Below are positions 12,420-23,673 of a stretch of DNA of 64,000 nucleotides, one piece after another. Source of the stretch: Corallium rubrum (taxonomy: Eukaryota; Cnidaria; Anthozoa; Scleralcyonacea; Coralliidae). The stretch is from positions 16,895,463 through 16,959,462 of the forward strand of contig OZ035997.1 of the NCBI GenBank assembly GCA_964035015.1, written 5' to 3'. Within the stretch, counting starts at the first letter, position 1. Each line of letters opens with the position of its first letter. A model generated the notes under the pieces. It made no database searches. It was given only the letters and a program-made list of their open reading frames with translations, and was not told the origin of the DNA. The translations under genes and the position numbers were made by a program.

Positions 12420-13730
12420 ACCTTCCTACCCAGCCCCCGCTCATAAAAGCTGCGCCATTGTATACTCGATCATGCATGTTACACCGTGCCGGTCTGCAGC
12501 CTGTATTTTCCCTAAGTTTGTTAGTAGTCTCATGACTGATACTGTGACAACTAAGAAGTGCATAATATTCCCTTAGATCGATAAATAATGTAATTTTGAA
12601 ACTAGCATTTGATCAATAATTTCAAATAATTTCGTATTATTATATAAGTTGTTTATTTTTTCTCTAATTAGTTAGTCATTGTATTTTACTAATTTTCCTA
12701 AGTTAGGAAAATACAAAGGAAATCTGTACCATGCAAGGCATACATCATGTAGGAGAACTTGTCGTCATTGTCGTGGACTCATGGAGATATGTTTTATAAG
12801 TTTATGTTCCAAAATTACCATGTATATTCAGATTTCAGATTGAGATTGTATACAATACGTCTATATAATCGTGATTCTTACTGTTTTAAAATTGGGCTTT
12901 CAAATTTACAAGATATTAGCGTATCATGATGTCCAATCTTATTGCAAGGGAAAGGCCATAGCTACGGCCTGTATCAATAAGCATTGTTATACAATATAAT
13001 TTATGCACGTTTTACACACGAGTGACTGTTGCATGACTTGTATAAACAGCTGCTAGTGTATCGCTGTATAATCCTGTATTGGTTGGAACAGGGAAGGAGG
13101 GTGACTAGTCACCCCAGTCACCCCCCTGTATCCGCCCTTGGCTAATGAACTTACCAACAGGGCCGTAGGCAGGATTTTTTAGTCAGGGGGCAGTAAGAGT
13201 GCCCAATTTCTAGGGAGTCCGGGGGTATACTCCCCTGGAATATTTGAACATTTTAATTTAAAACATATTTTTAAGACACGTTCTCTCATTTTTACAAAAT
13301 ATTTTGTCTAAAACTACAGTATTACATATTTACAAAGACAACGACAGTCATTTGCAACTCACTTGGCACTTTTCACCAAAATGTTCAGAAGTTTGTTACG
13401 AAGTTCGCAAGTTCGTAGGGAAGCGCGAACGCAACGCGAAAACTCATTGTCAGAGTTACTGTATGATATTAAACGACTAGTTAGTTCTTTATTCTGTGAC
13501 TCTGGGAACAAATGTGATATTCCTGCGCAATTATTAACTGTATAACTGTCTGAATACCAATAAAAAATAATAATCAGCATTATAAAAATCATAGTTTGGA
13601 TTTCCCCCCGCTATCTGCCGCCCTGCTTACCAAATGGGTTGTCTTCGGCAAAACTATTCAAAACATTTGCAGTACGTGTTTTACCAGATCTATTAATTGC
13701 CTTGTGTTTTAAATCTAATAAAACTGAAAT
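12420..13730. other. Gene B upstream region, no gene seen
   Basis: Upstream of the gene B start. No core promoter motif is convincing. Short open frames at 13359-13592 lack homology signals or splice support. Confidence 0.45.
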
Positions 13731-13737
13731 ACTCTAT

Positions 13738-14418
13738 TGCATAAACAGCTGAAGATCAAAACATTACTGAAGTAACTGAACAGATGTTAATATACACATG
13801 AGTGTGACGCTTGTGCTCACGCATCAATTATTTTAATTAAAAGTGTGATGCAAGATCATACTTTTAATTAAAATAATTGATGTGTAAGCACAATATACGC
13901 TTCGTCACACTTATGCGTGTATGGGGCCATTTAAACGGGAGAAAATAAGTCGCGACTTAAGCCGGTTTTCCACTAGGCGACTTTTTTCGCACGAAGCGAC
14001 TTTTTCTTTTGTCTCATGAGCTCTGAGCGGGAACTAATCAGAAATCTATCGAATTCGAACAAAAGAAAGTCGCTTCGCACGAAAAAATTCGCCTAGTGGA
14101 AAACCGGCTTTAATAAAGACGCGTCCTTAATTAAGACGCGTCGTGAACACACTCACATAGGTCTGTATAAATGGTCAATTTGTTCGGGGCCAAAGTAAGT
14201 CGTGACTAAAATAAGAACAGGGTTGAAAGCTAATCCAAAGTAAGTCGCGACGTCCTAGAAATGGACCGTTTATACGAGTGTGTTTGCAGGATGCGTAGGA
14301 CGCGTCTTAATTAAGTCGCGACTTATTTCTCCGTTTAAATGGCCATGCTATACGCTTCGTCACACTTCTGTGTATTTTAAAATCTGTTCAGTAGTGTTTT
14401 GATCTTCAGCAGTTTATG
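13738..14418. mobile_element. Nested palindromic MITE cluster
   Basis: The outer arms (GCATAAACAGCTGAAGATCA on the left, its inverse on the right) bracket a second inverted pair around CCATTTAAACGG...AAATAAGTCGCGAC. The second pair brackets a third element at 13960-14109. A perfect TTTTAATTAAAATAATTGAT-type hairpin lies at about 13820-13890. No coding sequence. Confidence 0.65.
13960..14109. mobile_element. 150-bp Harbinger-like MITE (TTA duplication)
   Basis: Terminal repeats AGCCGGTTTTCCACTAGGCG and inverse, flanked by TTA on each side. A 3-bp TWA duplication fits PIF/Harbinger. It is inserted in the stem of the larger palindrome. Confidence 0.7.
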
Positions 14419-14464
14419 CAACTGAAGAACTAAACTATCATTTGAAGAACTAAACTACGATTAA

Positions 14465-15018
14465 CCCTATCCAGACTGAGGGGGGGGGGGCGGAAAGTGC
14501 CCGCGCTGATTTTAAAAGTTAATATCTCCTAAACCAGTACAGGTATGGTTCTGAAATTTTGTGAATTTTCCTAAATATGTATGGGCTTTATGTGTGGAAA
14601 ATTTGGTGAAAAAATATTACGCCAAAAAAAAGTTACAGCGTAGTCGTGAACACCTACCAACACTAAATTTCAGCAGACCAATTTACTTATGTTTTCTTTT
14701 ATAATAGTTACAATAAAAGTAAGCACTTTTTAATAAAGAGAAACTATTTTTTTGATATACTACCTTTTTTATGTTAACAAAACAATAAGAAAAAGAATTT
14801 TGGAAATTCTAAAAATCCAGGGGTTTTGCAATTAATGACGTCATAATTTGTTGCCATGACAACATAAGTGTAACACATACTTGAACAAGGCATACCATCC
14901 ACCTGTAAAAGTTTCGTCGGAATACACCAAATGGTTCAGGAGATATTGACCGCGGGCACTTTCCCCCCCCCCCCCCCTCCAGTCCCAGAAGACCCAAAAA
15001 AGCCCAGTCTGGATAGGG
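14465..15018. mobile_element. 554-bp TTAA-flanked element
   Basis: CCCTATCCAGACTG on the left and CAGTCTGGATAGGG on the right, flanked by TTAA (14461-14464, 15019-15022). G-run and C-run blocks sit near the ends. No transposase, so a nonautonomous piggyBac/Kolobok-like element. Confidence 0.85.
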
Positions 15019-15022
15019 TTAA

Positions 15023-16700
15023 ATTAACAACTACATAATTATGTGAACCCTGCAAGTACAGTTAACTTGAAAAACAGCATGATGCGGTTAGGAAGCTGCA
15101 CGTATTTCCTGCCTAAATAGTTATTTTAATTTCTAACTACGATTATAGGCGTAGCAGCCTAAGTTTGTTTCGGGGGAGGGCAGAGGTTTTCTCCCGAAAA
15201 ATTTAGAGCCAAATATTGATTTTTCAGTCTTACTTTAACGCCGGTTTGTATTTTGCTTGAGTATTTCACCGCAACGCCTATTCAAATTGCCCTAAATTCC
15301 CATCAGAAAGCGCCCGAATTTCTCTTTTTCAAATATTTTGGGAGAAATTGCCCCTCACCCCTAACTCATTCTTGTCCGGCTCGAAATCACTCACAGCAGG
15401 TGGTCTCAGCAAATTTGTGAATTAGCATGCCATAATAACACAAAAATAATACCACAATATATAATTTGAATCGTTTTTACCTCTACTATTCAAATTTTGG
15501 GTTGTCGGGTCTTGTCAGACAACCCATTTTGCAAATTATGCTAATTTATGCTAATTATTATTAATATTATTATTATAATCTACAACAAAATGTTAAATAT
15601 TTAAACAATAAATGACTTTAGCACCAAACTTTGGGGAAGTAAAATGAAAAGCACTATTTCACAAATTCAAATTGAAAAAATTAAAGCAATATAATAAAAT
15701 GCGAATATTATATTGATTTTTTAGTATTTTTCATTGGGCGACCCCCGTGGTGCCGCTCGAGCGGGATCGTCACTTATTTTGGAAATTTACAAATTAAAAC
15801 AGAATTATACAAGAACATACAACCATAATACATCATTAAGATCGTTTTTAAGTCAGCTATTCAGATTTGTTGTTATTTTGCATGATATTTACTCCTGTTT
15901 GCCATTACAACGCCGACAAGTCGAGGCAAATTTTGTTCGAAAAAATGGCCGACCGGCTGAGTTCTTTTTGTCAAATTTTACCAAATTACTGCTAATCTAC
16001 GAAATAATTACATCAAACAAATGCTTATACTCACTTTAGGAGTTGTTACAGCAAAAAATTTGGTTGGTTTCGCTTATATATTGACCAAAAAAAGCCATTT
16101 TGTTCATCTTGTCTCGTCGCGCCACGAGCAGACTTCCGGATCAAATTTCCTCGCTTCAGAGCTCGGGTAGTACTTCATGGCATATCATTATAAAGGTCTC
16201 ATTTTAAAAAGGGATCTTTTAGGATCATTTTAAGCCCGAGGGGGGTAATTTTGGTCAAAACCTCGCCGGTTCACAGCGAACCGAAGTGATCCGTCACCAG
16301 TAGCGGATGACAATAGGGCCGGACCAGAATGAGCTTTAGAGCAGCATTATCCCAGAGCTGTTCCAAGAAGTCGATACCAGGATTCGTTTGCACTGCTTGT
16401 TACCAGTTGTTTAGCAATTTTGGAACAAGTTGTTAGCATCTTATAACAAGGGTGACGACTTTATCAGATTTACGAGATGTTCTGACAAGTCTGATATCAC
16501 CTGAACGTAACAAGTTGCTACAAGGTTGGCGACAACAAATTTGTAGCAATTTGATGAAATAGCAACATTGTTACAACTTGTTCACAGCCTTGCTACAAGG
16601 TTCAGTGTTGCGAACACATCTTGTTGACAAGCTGTGAGATTTTTACGTGTGCGCTACGCCTATGAGTATGGTTTATCATATTCGACTAGTGCTGCTAAGC
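15023..16700. other. No gene seen; degenerate repeats
   Basis: Low-complexity AT sequence. At about 16360-16640 there are many near-copies of an ACAAGTTGTTA-type motif, also seen at about 60000-60200. The open frame at 15734-16039 has no supporting signal. Confidence 0.5.
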
Positions 16701-16713
16701 GGTTGTGCCACGT

Positions 16714-17190
16714 CAGGGCCGCCGAGAGAAATGTTGGGCCCCTGGTCAAAAAATATTTACGGGCCCCCTCCCCAAGGCAATTGTGGGTTCGAAATCGAAT
16801 CCCAGTCAAGTCCCCGCTCTGTACGTTAACAATAGAGAATCAAATAATCCCAGTACGGCGATGGATAGTACTATAGCGGTGCCGGTCATAAAAGCATAAA
16901 GGGCCCCCATATCCCCCATAGCAGTGATAAAGCCATAAAGGGGCCCAATGCCAGTGATAAAGCCATATAGGGCCCCTATAGCAGTGATAAAACCATTAGC
17001 GAGAGACACAATGCAATGTAACGATTAATGCTAAAACTTCAATTGTCTATTATAAAATCGATTTTATCGTTTCACACTTTCACGGTAAAGATAATGTATA
17101 ATATATTATTTTGTTTCCTTACAAATGGGCCCCCTTTGGCTCCGGGCCCCTGGTCAACGACCAGGCTGACCCCCCCTCTCGTCAGGCCTG
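16714..17190. mobile_element. hAT-like MITE, 477 bp
   Basis: It starts CAGGGCCGCCGAGAG and ends CTCTCGTCAGGCCTG, flanked by the 8-bp duplication TGCCACGT (16706-16713 and 17191-17198). Inside, an AGCAGTGATAAAGCCATA-type unit repeats several times at 16880-17000. Confidence 0.85.
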
Positions 17191-17774
17191 TGCCACGTCA
17201 TAAGACTGAATTATGTAAATCACTTATGATATCACTTATCCGCAATTAATTAAGTTGAAGACCACGAGCTAACTATGTAGACTATGTATACAGAACCGAA
17301 AGTAACAGTTATTGCCGTTACGTTCACGGGATTCCCCAACATCATCGAAAACCAGTCACGGAAAATCCCGATGTAAATTGAATTGTTTATTTAATTATAC
17401 TTTCTAATGATATAACTATATGGTTTTGTCGTCACATTTTCGATTCTTCCTACGTCAGTATTTCTTGCTAAAATCTCAGTAGTAATCTCACTTTTCACGT
17501 TGCTGCGCTCTGTTTCAAATTAAAAAACTGAATAAGGTGGAAATGACAAAATTATTAAATTAAGAATAAAGTGAAAACTACATTTCTCTTCTCACTATTC
17601 TCCAGTATTCTTCACTATTATTCTTTCCGTTATTATTTTTATGCCGTTTTAAGGGCGATTCCTTTTCTTATACAATTTCCACAGACACTTAACAGATGTT
17701 TAAACGTAATTTACACTTACATGCATGTCAATGTCATCATTGCCATGAGTCTATACAGTTTGTAGGGAGCAACC

Positions 17775-18882
17775 ACGGAAGCCGAGAGGTGTAAATGAAA
17801 GTACGTTTTGAAAATTCGTTTTGAAAACTCGTTTCACAAGTACGTACTTGAAGTTCGTCGGGGAAAACCGAAATTACGTAGTTCAAAAAGTGAAAGTACG
17901 TAGTTCGTAACCTAGCAACCATTTGTTGGTTAAACAATACTTACGTACAGCGGTTTCTACTGTTTAAGTCAGGGGGGTTTAAGTCGCTTAACAGGTGGGC
18001 TTAAATTGTTTTGATTCAGCCGCAACACCAGTACATCCCAGCCAGTATGTTTTCCTTTCTTTTGGAGCAATGGAGACCGATATAAACAGTAAGTATACCA
18101 ATATAAACGCTATATAAAGTTTAGTTCCGTGATGCTTTGATCAGTTTGATGCTCAGCTTCTGGATGCCCATTGAATGGCGATGGTTCTGGTCTGTATATA
18201 AAGGTCTGTTCGCCTTTTATTTAAAAGGATGTATCGTAAAGTATTGGAAGCAGTGGAAACCGTATACACTTATTCTTATTTACTTACGCAAAGAACAAGG
18301 AATCAGCCGAAGGTATTCAAATAGTTGCGGTCACTGGTTGTGATGTACTAGTGCCAAAACCGATGATGCACGGCATGGCCCAAAATAAACATGTCATGTT
18401 TTCCACCAAAACATTAACGAATCCGATTGCATTCCTTAGCCTTTGAAATTGACACTGTGAGATCACTGCAATATGATTGGTCCATTTGCCACTTTGGGAT
18501 TCTCTAGCCAAAAACGTTTAGGAATGCAGACGGATTCGTCAATGTTTTGAACAGAAATTGACGTGTTTTGGGGGGGCCATGCCGCGCATCATCGGTTTTG
18601 GTAATAAGCCCATCCTGTTGTTAAACGACTCAAACCCCCCTGACTTCAACAGTAGAAAGCGCTGTACATAAGTATTGTTTAACCAACCAATAGTTGCTAG
18701 GTTACAAACTACGTACTTTCACTTTTCACATTTAGATGGTTGCTAGGTTACGAACTACGTACTTTCACTTTTTGAACTACGCACTTTCGGTTTTCCCAAC
18801 GAACTTTAAGTACGTACTTGTGAAACGAGTTTTCAAAACGAGTTTTCAAAACGTACTTTCATTTACATCTCTCGGCTTCCGT
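17775..18882. mobile_element. 1.1-kb long-inverted-repeat MITE
   Basis: The arms match over roughly 250 bp (ACGGAAGCCGAGAG...GTACGTAGTTC and inverse). Imperfect 8-bp flanks (GAGCAACC/AAGCAACA) may be a decayed duplication. The interior is a second palindrome around CCGATGATGCACGGCATGGC (18360 and 18600). No credible protein. Confidence 0.75.
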
Positions 18883-19038
18883 AAGCAACAAAGCTTTACG
18901 TTGATTCAATTATCGTTAGTTTAAGAAAATGAAGAATAAATCTAAACCATGAAAATTAAATCGATATAGGTAAGATCCATTCATGTCTCATTTGTTGTTA
19001 ACGAGATATATACAAACTCCATCAGTAACGGATGTTAA

Positions 19039-19131
19039 CTCATTCCTGTCCGGGGGCTTCCCCAGAGGTGAATAAAATCGTCTGGCGTTAGCCAGAATAA
19101 AATACTAAAGACCAATTCGGACAAGAAAGAG
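19039..19131. mobile_element. CTCATTCCTGTCC-family MITE, copy 1 (93 bp)
   Basis: Flanked by TTAA. It contains the hairpin CGTCTGGCGTTAGCCAG. The next copy starts after 19 bp. Confidence 0.8.
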
Positions 19132-19150
19132 TTAAAGAGATAGTTTACAA

Positions 19151-19243
19151 CTCATTCCTGTCCGGGGGCTTCCCCAGAGGTGAATAAAATCGTCTGGCGT
19201 TAGCCAGAATAAAATACTAAAGACCAATTCGGACAAGAAAGAG
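19151..19243. mobile_element. CTCATTCCTGTCC-family MITE, copy 2
   Basis: Nearly identical to copy 1, in the same orientation, with a 112-bp period. Right flank TTAA, left flank degenerate. Confidence 0.8.
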
Positions 19244-19725
19244 TTAATACATGAAGGGAAACGATGCATAAATTCTGCTTACACATGCACAATTTCATCC
19301 GGTGAAACCTTAACGAAACGACTGCAATACTACATATTATTTGAAAAACTAAATGAAAGCTATCAGCCTGGAGCGCCGTTAACGTAGAAAACAGCAAGCG
19401 GCCGGGGGAAAGCATGGCCGCGTAAATAGATCGTAAACGCCAACGAATTAGTAGTCATGTGATTTTACTATATATTTTAGTGACGCCGAGATCACTCATG
19501 TACATATTTATAAATCACTACACGGTCACTTACCAGAATTAAAGAAGCTAAGTATGCAGACCAATCTTTCAATTTTTACAACTCGTAAGCCTAACATGTT
19601 TATCATTCCTATCTGTCTCTAAACCACTGAGTCGTTTGGGCACCACTTGAAGACTGATAATCTCGTCAACTAAAGTTAATTAACTCATTCCTGTCTGGGG
19701 GCTTCCCCAGAGGTGAATAAAATCG

Positions 19726-20554
19726 AACCTCGTCCCCAGGGCATTTTGCCTCCACGTTTTGAGGTCGGCGAAAATGGCCCCTGGCATCGGCTGGTCACGT
19801 GACACCCAGAATTTTGGGGGTGTTTTGGCAAGAAAATGTATGCGGTCTTTGTTTCGTTTTTGTATAATACGTATACATGAGTAATAAATAAGAAATATTT
19901 AACGCTCTGCCGAATCACTCATGTGAACCTTTATCATAACTGGCTAGCATTATTCATCATGATACTCCCCACGATTATCCAGGATGCATTTAAATGTCGG
20001 GAAGAAACATATGTCTAATGTTGTTCTTGACTTTAACCAAAGCTATCGTTACAATTCTTTGGATGAACTTCGCAGAGTGGATTTATTGCAATTCATATTT
20101 TGATGAATAAATTACACTGTATCTGAATTAGTCAAGTTTTTAAACCGGCCAATCCGATTATACAGGGTGTATCAAAAAAAAGGCTACCCTTAGAAAATAT
20201 AATTAACATTCTTTTCAAATAACCTATTGTATATTGACAGCCCTGTGGTCAGTTGAACCATTTTTAATCGAACTGATATGAATATAATTAACATTTTTAT
20301 TTCAGTTATGCTCCTTCATACGTTTAGAAGTTATCGTAATTTCCCAGGTGTATACGACCATTTGTTTTTTACGCATCCGTGACTTCAGAGGTGTCCAGGG
20401 CTGTCAATATACAATAGGTTATTTGAAAAGAATGTTAATTATATTTTCTAAGGGTAGCCTTTTTTTTGATACACCCTGTAGAATCGACCAGCCGATGCCA
20501 GGGCCATTTTCGCCGACCTCCCAACGGGAGGCAAAATGCCCTGGGGACGAGGTT
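19726..20554. mobile_element. Mutator-like MITE with 11-bp duplication
   Basis: Ends AACCTCGTCCCCAGGGCATT and inverse. The flanking direct repeat GAATAAAATCG occurs at 19715-19725 and 20555-20565. Terminal repeats extend about 70-80 bp. It itself contains the mariner-type MITE at 20163-20478. Confidence 0.75.
20163..20478. mobile_element. Mariner-type hairpin MITE, 316 bp
   Basis: CAGGGTGTATCAAAAAAAAG and inverse, flanked by TA. The arms pair over about 90 bp. The termini resemble those of the Tc1 element at 36094. Confidence 0.85.
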
Positions 20555-20635
20555 GAATAAAATCGTCTGGCCTTAGCCAGAATAAAATACTAAAGACCAA
20601 TTCGCACAAGAAAGAGTTAAAGAGCTAGTTTATAA

Positions 20636-20728
20636 CTCATTCCTGTCCGGGGGCTTCCCCAGAGGTGAATAAAATCGTCTGGCGTTAGCCAGAATAAAAT
20701 ACTAAAGACCAATTCGGACAAGAAAGAG
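20636..20728. mobile_element. CTCATTCCTGTCC-family MITE, copy 4
   Basis: Same 93-bp unit, again 19 bp after the previous copy. Right flank TTAA. Confidence 0.78.
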
Positions 20729-20984
20729 TTAATAGTAATTAAGGGGAAGTCCCTCACTTTCAGCGAGGCGGACAAAAAATCAAGGACCTCTAAAGGACAG
20801 AAACCGAAAATTCAAAGTTGCAAAACTTTGCTTAAATTTAAACAAAAACTGTATTTTAGTTACAAGTGCATACCTTATTAAAGCTCACATAATATTTTGT
20901 CGGGAAATTGTTCACTGTAAACGCTAATTTCAACAAACTTTTATGCGAAGCTTTTTGATTTACTTATTACTCGGGCTACTGTGG

Positions 20985-21330
20985 TTACGGTCGTGTTATT
21001 GTTAGTGTTTTTGCGGCTACTGGTTGCTAAACCATAATCCGCTATGTCATGAGCGCGGTTGTGTGTGTGTGTGTGTAAGTATGTTTTCGTCAATCACGTG
21101 ATCAACGCAGACCAATAGCAATAGTTCGAATCAGCATACTTCAGAAGTCTTATTTGTATGTCCGAAGGGTTTACGAACGTGAATACGAACAACGAATGGG
21201 ACATAAAAGTTGAGTTTTGCTTCAGGTAATGAACATTTGCACGCAATCACAAGACGTCAAGAAATATGATGACAAGTCGACAGCTCACAGTGGGCTACTG
21301 GTCTGTCGGTATAAATTTGAACCTTTCTGT
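20985..21330. repeat. Dispersed repeat, first copy
   Basis: TACTGGTTGCTAAACCATA, then CGTCAATCACGTGATCAA, then CATACTTCAGAAGTCTTATT and GTCCGAAGGGTTTACGA recur in the same order at 27595-27870. No coding sequence. Confidence 0.75.
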
Positions 21331-21567
21331 TTCGTTCCCCGCAGGAACGAAACTGTTACTGTATTAGCTTTCCATTGACATCACAAAAGAAACTGTCATC
21401 ACAGATGAAAATCGTCCAATCGTAGTGCAGTGTTGTTGACATAACTGTGATCTTATCCAATGAAATCAAAATTCCGCATAAAAAATTTAGTTGGAGGCGT
21501 GGTTAAACGGGTTGGGATAAAACGCGGAAGCGGAATGGCGGAAAGCGGAACGGCGGAATGGCGGAAA

Positions 21568-21770
21568 TGGGATAAACGCGGAAATGCGGATAAAACGCGG
21601 AAATGGGGATAAAACGCGGAAATGGGGATAAAACCCGGAAATGGGGATAAAACGCGGAAATAGGGATAAAACGCGGAAATGGGGATAAAACGCGGAAATG
21701 GGGATAAAACGCGGAAATGGGGATAAAACGATGAAAAGGGGATAAAACGCGGGAAATTGGGATAAAGTCA
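21568..21770. repeat. Minisatellite in left arm (about 19-bp unit)
   Basis: Roughly ten imperfect copies of ggataaaacgcggaaatgg. The same array appears inverted at about 25125-25240. Open frames across both arrays read as FYPHFRVLSPFPRFIP-like repeats, but they exist only because of the tandem unit and are not credible proteins. Confidence 0.85.
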
Positions 21771-22631
21771 CGTAAGTCACACTGTTTTTTAAAATGTGAA
21801 ATAAAAGTAAAAGTAAATCATAAGGTTCAGGTATTTGGATCCTGGCTGTGACTTACCATCCTTGGATTGAGATTATGGAGGTTAGGGTTGGGGTTAAGAG
21901 GGTTATGTTTAGAGTTGAAGTTATGTTTTAGAGGTGGATTTTAAGTTGTGGGGTGGGGGTGGGGGGTTAGTATTATAATTTATTTTTATTTTTAAATTTA
22001 ATTATAACTTATTTTAATTTGTGAAATAAACTTGGGCTGATAATTGTAATTTATTTTAATTTATAAAATAAATCCTTCTGGAGAAGTCAAATATGTTTTT
22101 GTTGTGGTAGGGAGTCCAAATATGGAAATCCACTGGGTTAGGGTTTGATTTTATGAAGTGGTTTTAAGTTTTGGGGTGGGGGGTGGGGGGTTAATTTATT
22201 TTTAATTTTAATTGTAATTAATTTTTAATTTCTAAAGTAAATCTCTTTTGAAGAGGTGAATTCTGTTTCTGTTGTAGTAAGGAGTCCAGAATTGGGGATG
22301 CTCTGACTTGTGTTTCCTTGAGATTGGAGTACGTAGATCGACGCTGATGTCTAGTAGAATTTAGCACCGGTGGCGATGAGGCGAGCTCCAATGATATGAG
22401 TTTGTTGAGTGATTCGTAGAGATTTGTGAGAGTTTCCGTATCAAGGGAGAAAATTTGGGGGAGCAATTGCATAACCCGGGTGCGGAAAAAGAGAAATGCC
22501 AACGGACGAGATAAATGCCTAAGTCCGCTATCTCGACCGAGTCCCTGTTCTGAAAAAAAACATCCAAGTTTTGAAAAAAACAAGGAGCCATGTTATCGTC
22601 AGGTTCCAAGCATGGCTGGAAAGGCACGTTT

Positions 22632-23673
22632 CTAACCCGCTAGCAGGTCCTGGAACGACGTGCCCGCATATGATAAAAAGAGGAGGGCCGTGAAGGATGG
22701 CCCAAAGATGGTGGGTATAGAATGGCGCGAAAACGCGAATGTGGAGATGAAAATTGTCGGTACGGAGGTGAGAAATGGGCTAATATTCCGTAGTATTAGA
22801 TGTAAATTTTTTGGTAGAAGTTGTGGTCGCTGTTCAAGGTTCCTTAAACTGGATGCCGAGGGTCGTTCTTCTGGTTCAAAAGTGACACACGTCGAAAATG
22901 CCTCGTCGACAACACACAACTCCTTCATCCGTTGACGTTCGTATTTAGTTCCATGTTTTGGAATTATTTTATCCTTCAGGAACTTCTTGAGTGCGTCGAC
23001 AGATGGCTTGACTCCGACTTTCTTTAATTCGGGAAGGTATGGACCATCCACTTCTGCCTTCTGGATTGAGAAGGCAATACATTACCAGCCCAAATGCCCA
23101 GATGTCGGCCTTCTTCAATTCGTCCAGGTTGGCTTCTTTTAGCTTTCCCGAATGGATTTCTGGCGCTTGGTAAACTGGCGTACCACGGTCGACTCGTTTC
23201 GTTTGCGCTCGAACCAGGGTTTGCGTCTGAAGATACGTTGCCTTACTCTCGCCGAAATCCGCAAGTTTGGCTTGTACTGGAGACTACCCAAACTTTCTCG
23301 TTCGTTCACTCTCTGTCATCGACACTTCCGTGTAGTATTGGTTTGTCACCAAGATGTTGGACGGTTTGAGATCTCGATGAGAAACGTTCTTGTCGTGAAG
23401 ATAAACCAAACCTTCGGCGATATCTCGGGCGATGCAAACTTGCACTTTTTCGAAAGATTGGAAATCGAACTCTTCATCCGCGAACCGCAACAGATTGGAA
23501 AGGGAACTATTCCCTTCGCGATAATATGCGCAATATACGTTGCCGAAAGCGCCTGAACCAATTTCTTCTTTATTGGTGACATCCTTCCACGAAAATGTCG
23601 GGATGTCTAACGATAATCTACTATCTCGCTTAGAAAGCGAAGGCAATTTGAACACTGCCATAACACTGCACAC
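22632..23673 (-). pseudogene. Intronless serine/threonine kinase pseudogene inside a transposon
   Basis: An uninterrupted kinase-like reading runs on the minus strand: IGSGAFGNVY glycine loop, SHRDLKPSNILV catalytic loop, LADFGES, RGTPVYQAPEI, and KKADIWAFGLVMYCLL. HRDLKPSN marks it as Ser/Thr-type, unlike gene A. It is dead. An in-frame deletion joins the glycine loop directly to SSLSNLLRFADEEF, removing the VAVK lysine and alpha-C region. A TAG stop occurs near 23284, just before the DFG segment. A one-base insertion near 23065 shifts the frame before DGPYLPELKKVGV. The lack of introns suggests a retrocopy or a transposon-captured copy. What follows ASSLRNL is of uncertain coding status. 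Confidence 0.8.

Larger units (their letters stand above)
19684..20616. mobile_element. CTCATTCCTGTCC-family MITE, copy 3, split by nested insertions
   Basis: The two halves (19684-19725 and 20566-20616) together make one MITE flanked by TTAA (19680-19683, 20617-20620). They are separated by the element at 19726-20554 and its duplication. Confidence 0.8.

Noticed and set aside
13359-13592. Overlapping opposite-strand open frames upstream of gene B
   Set aside because: No splice, start-context or homology support.
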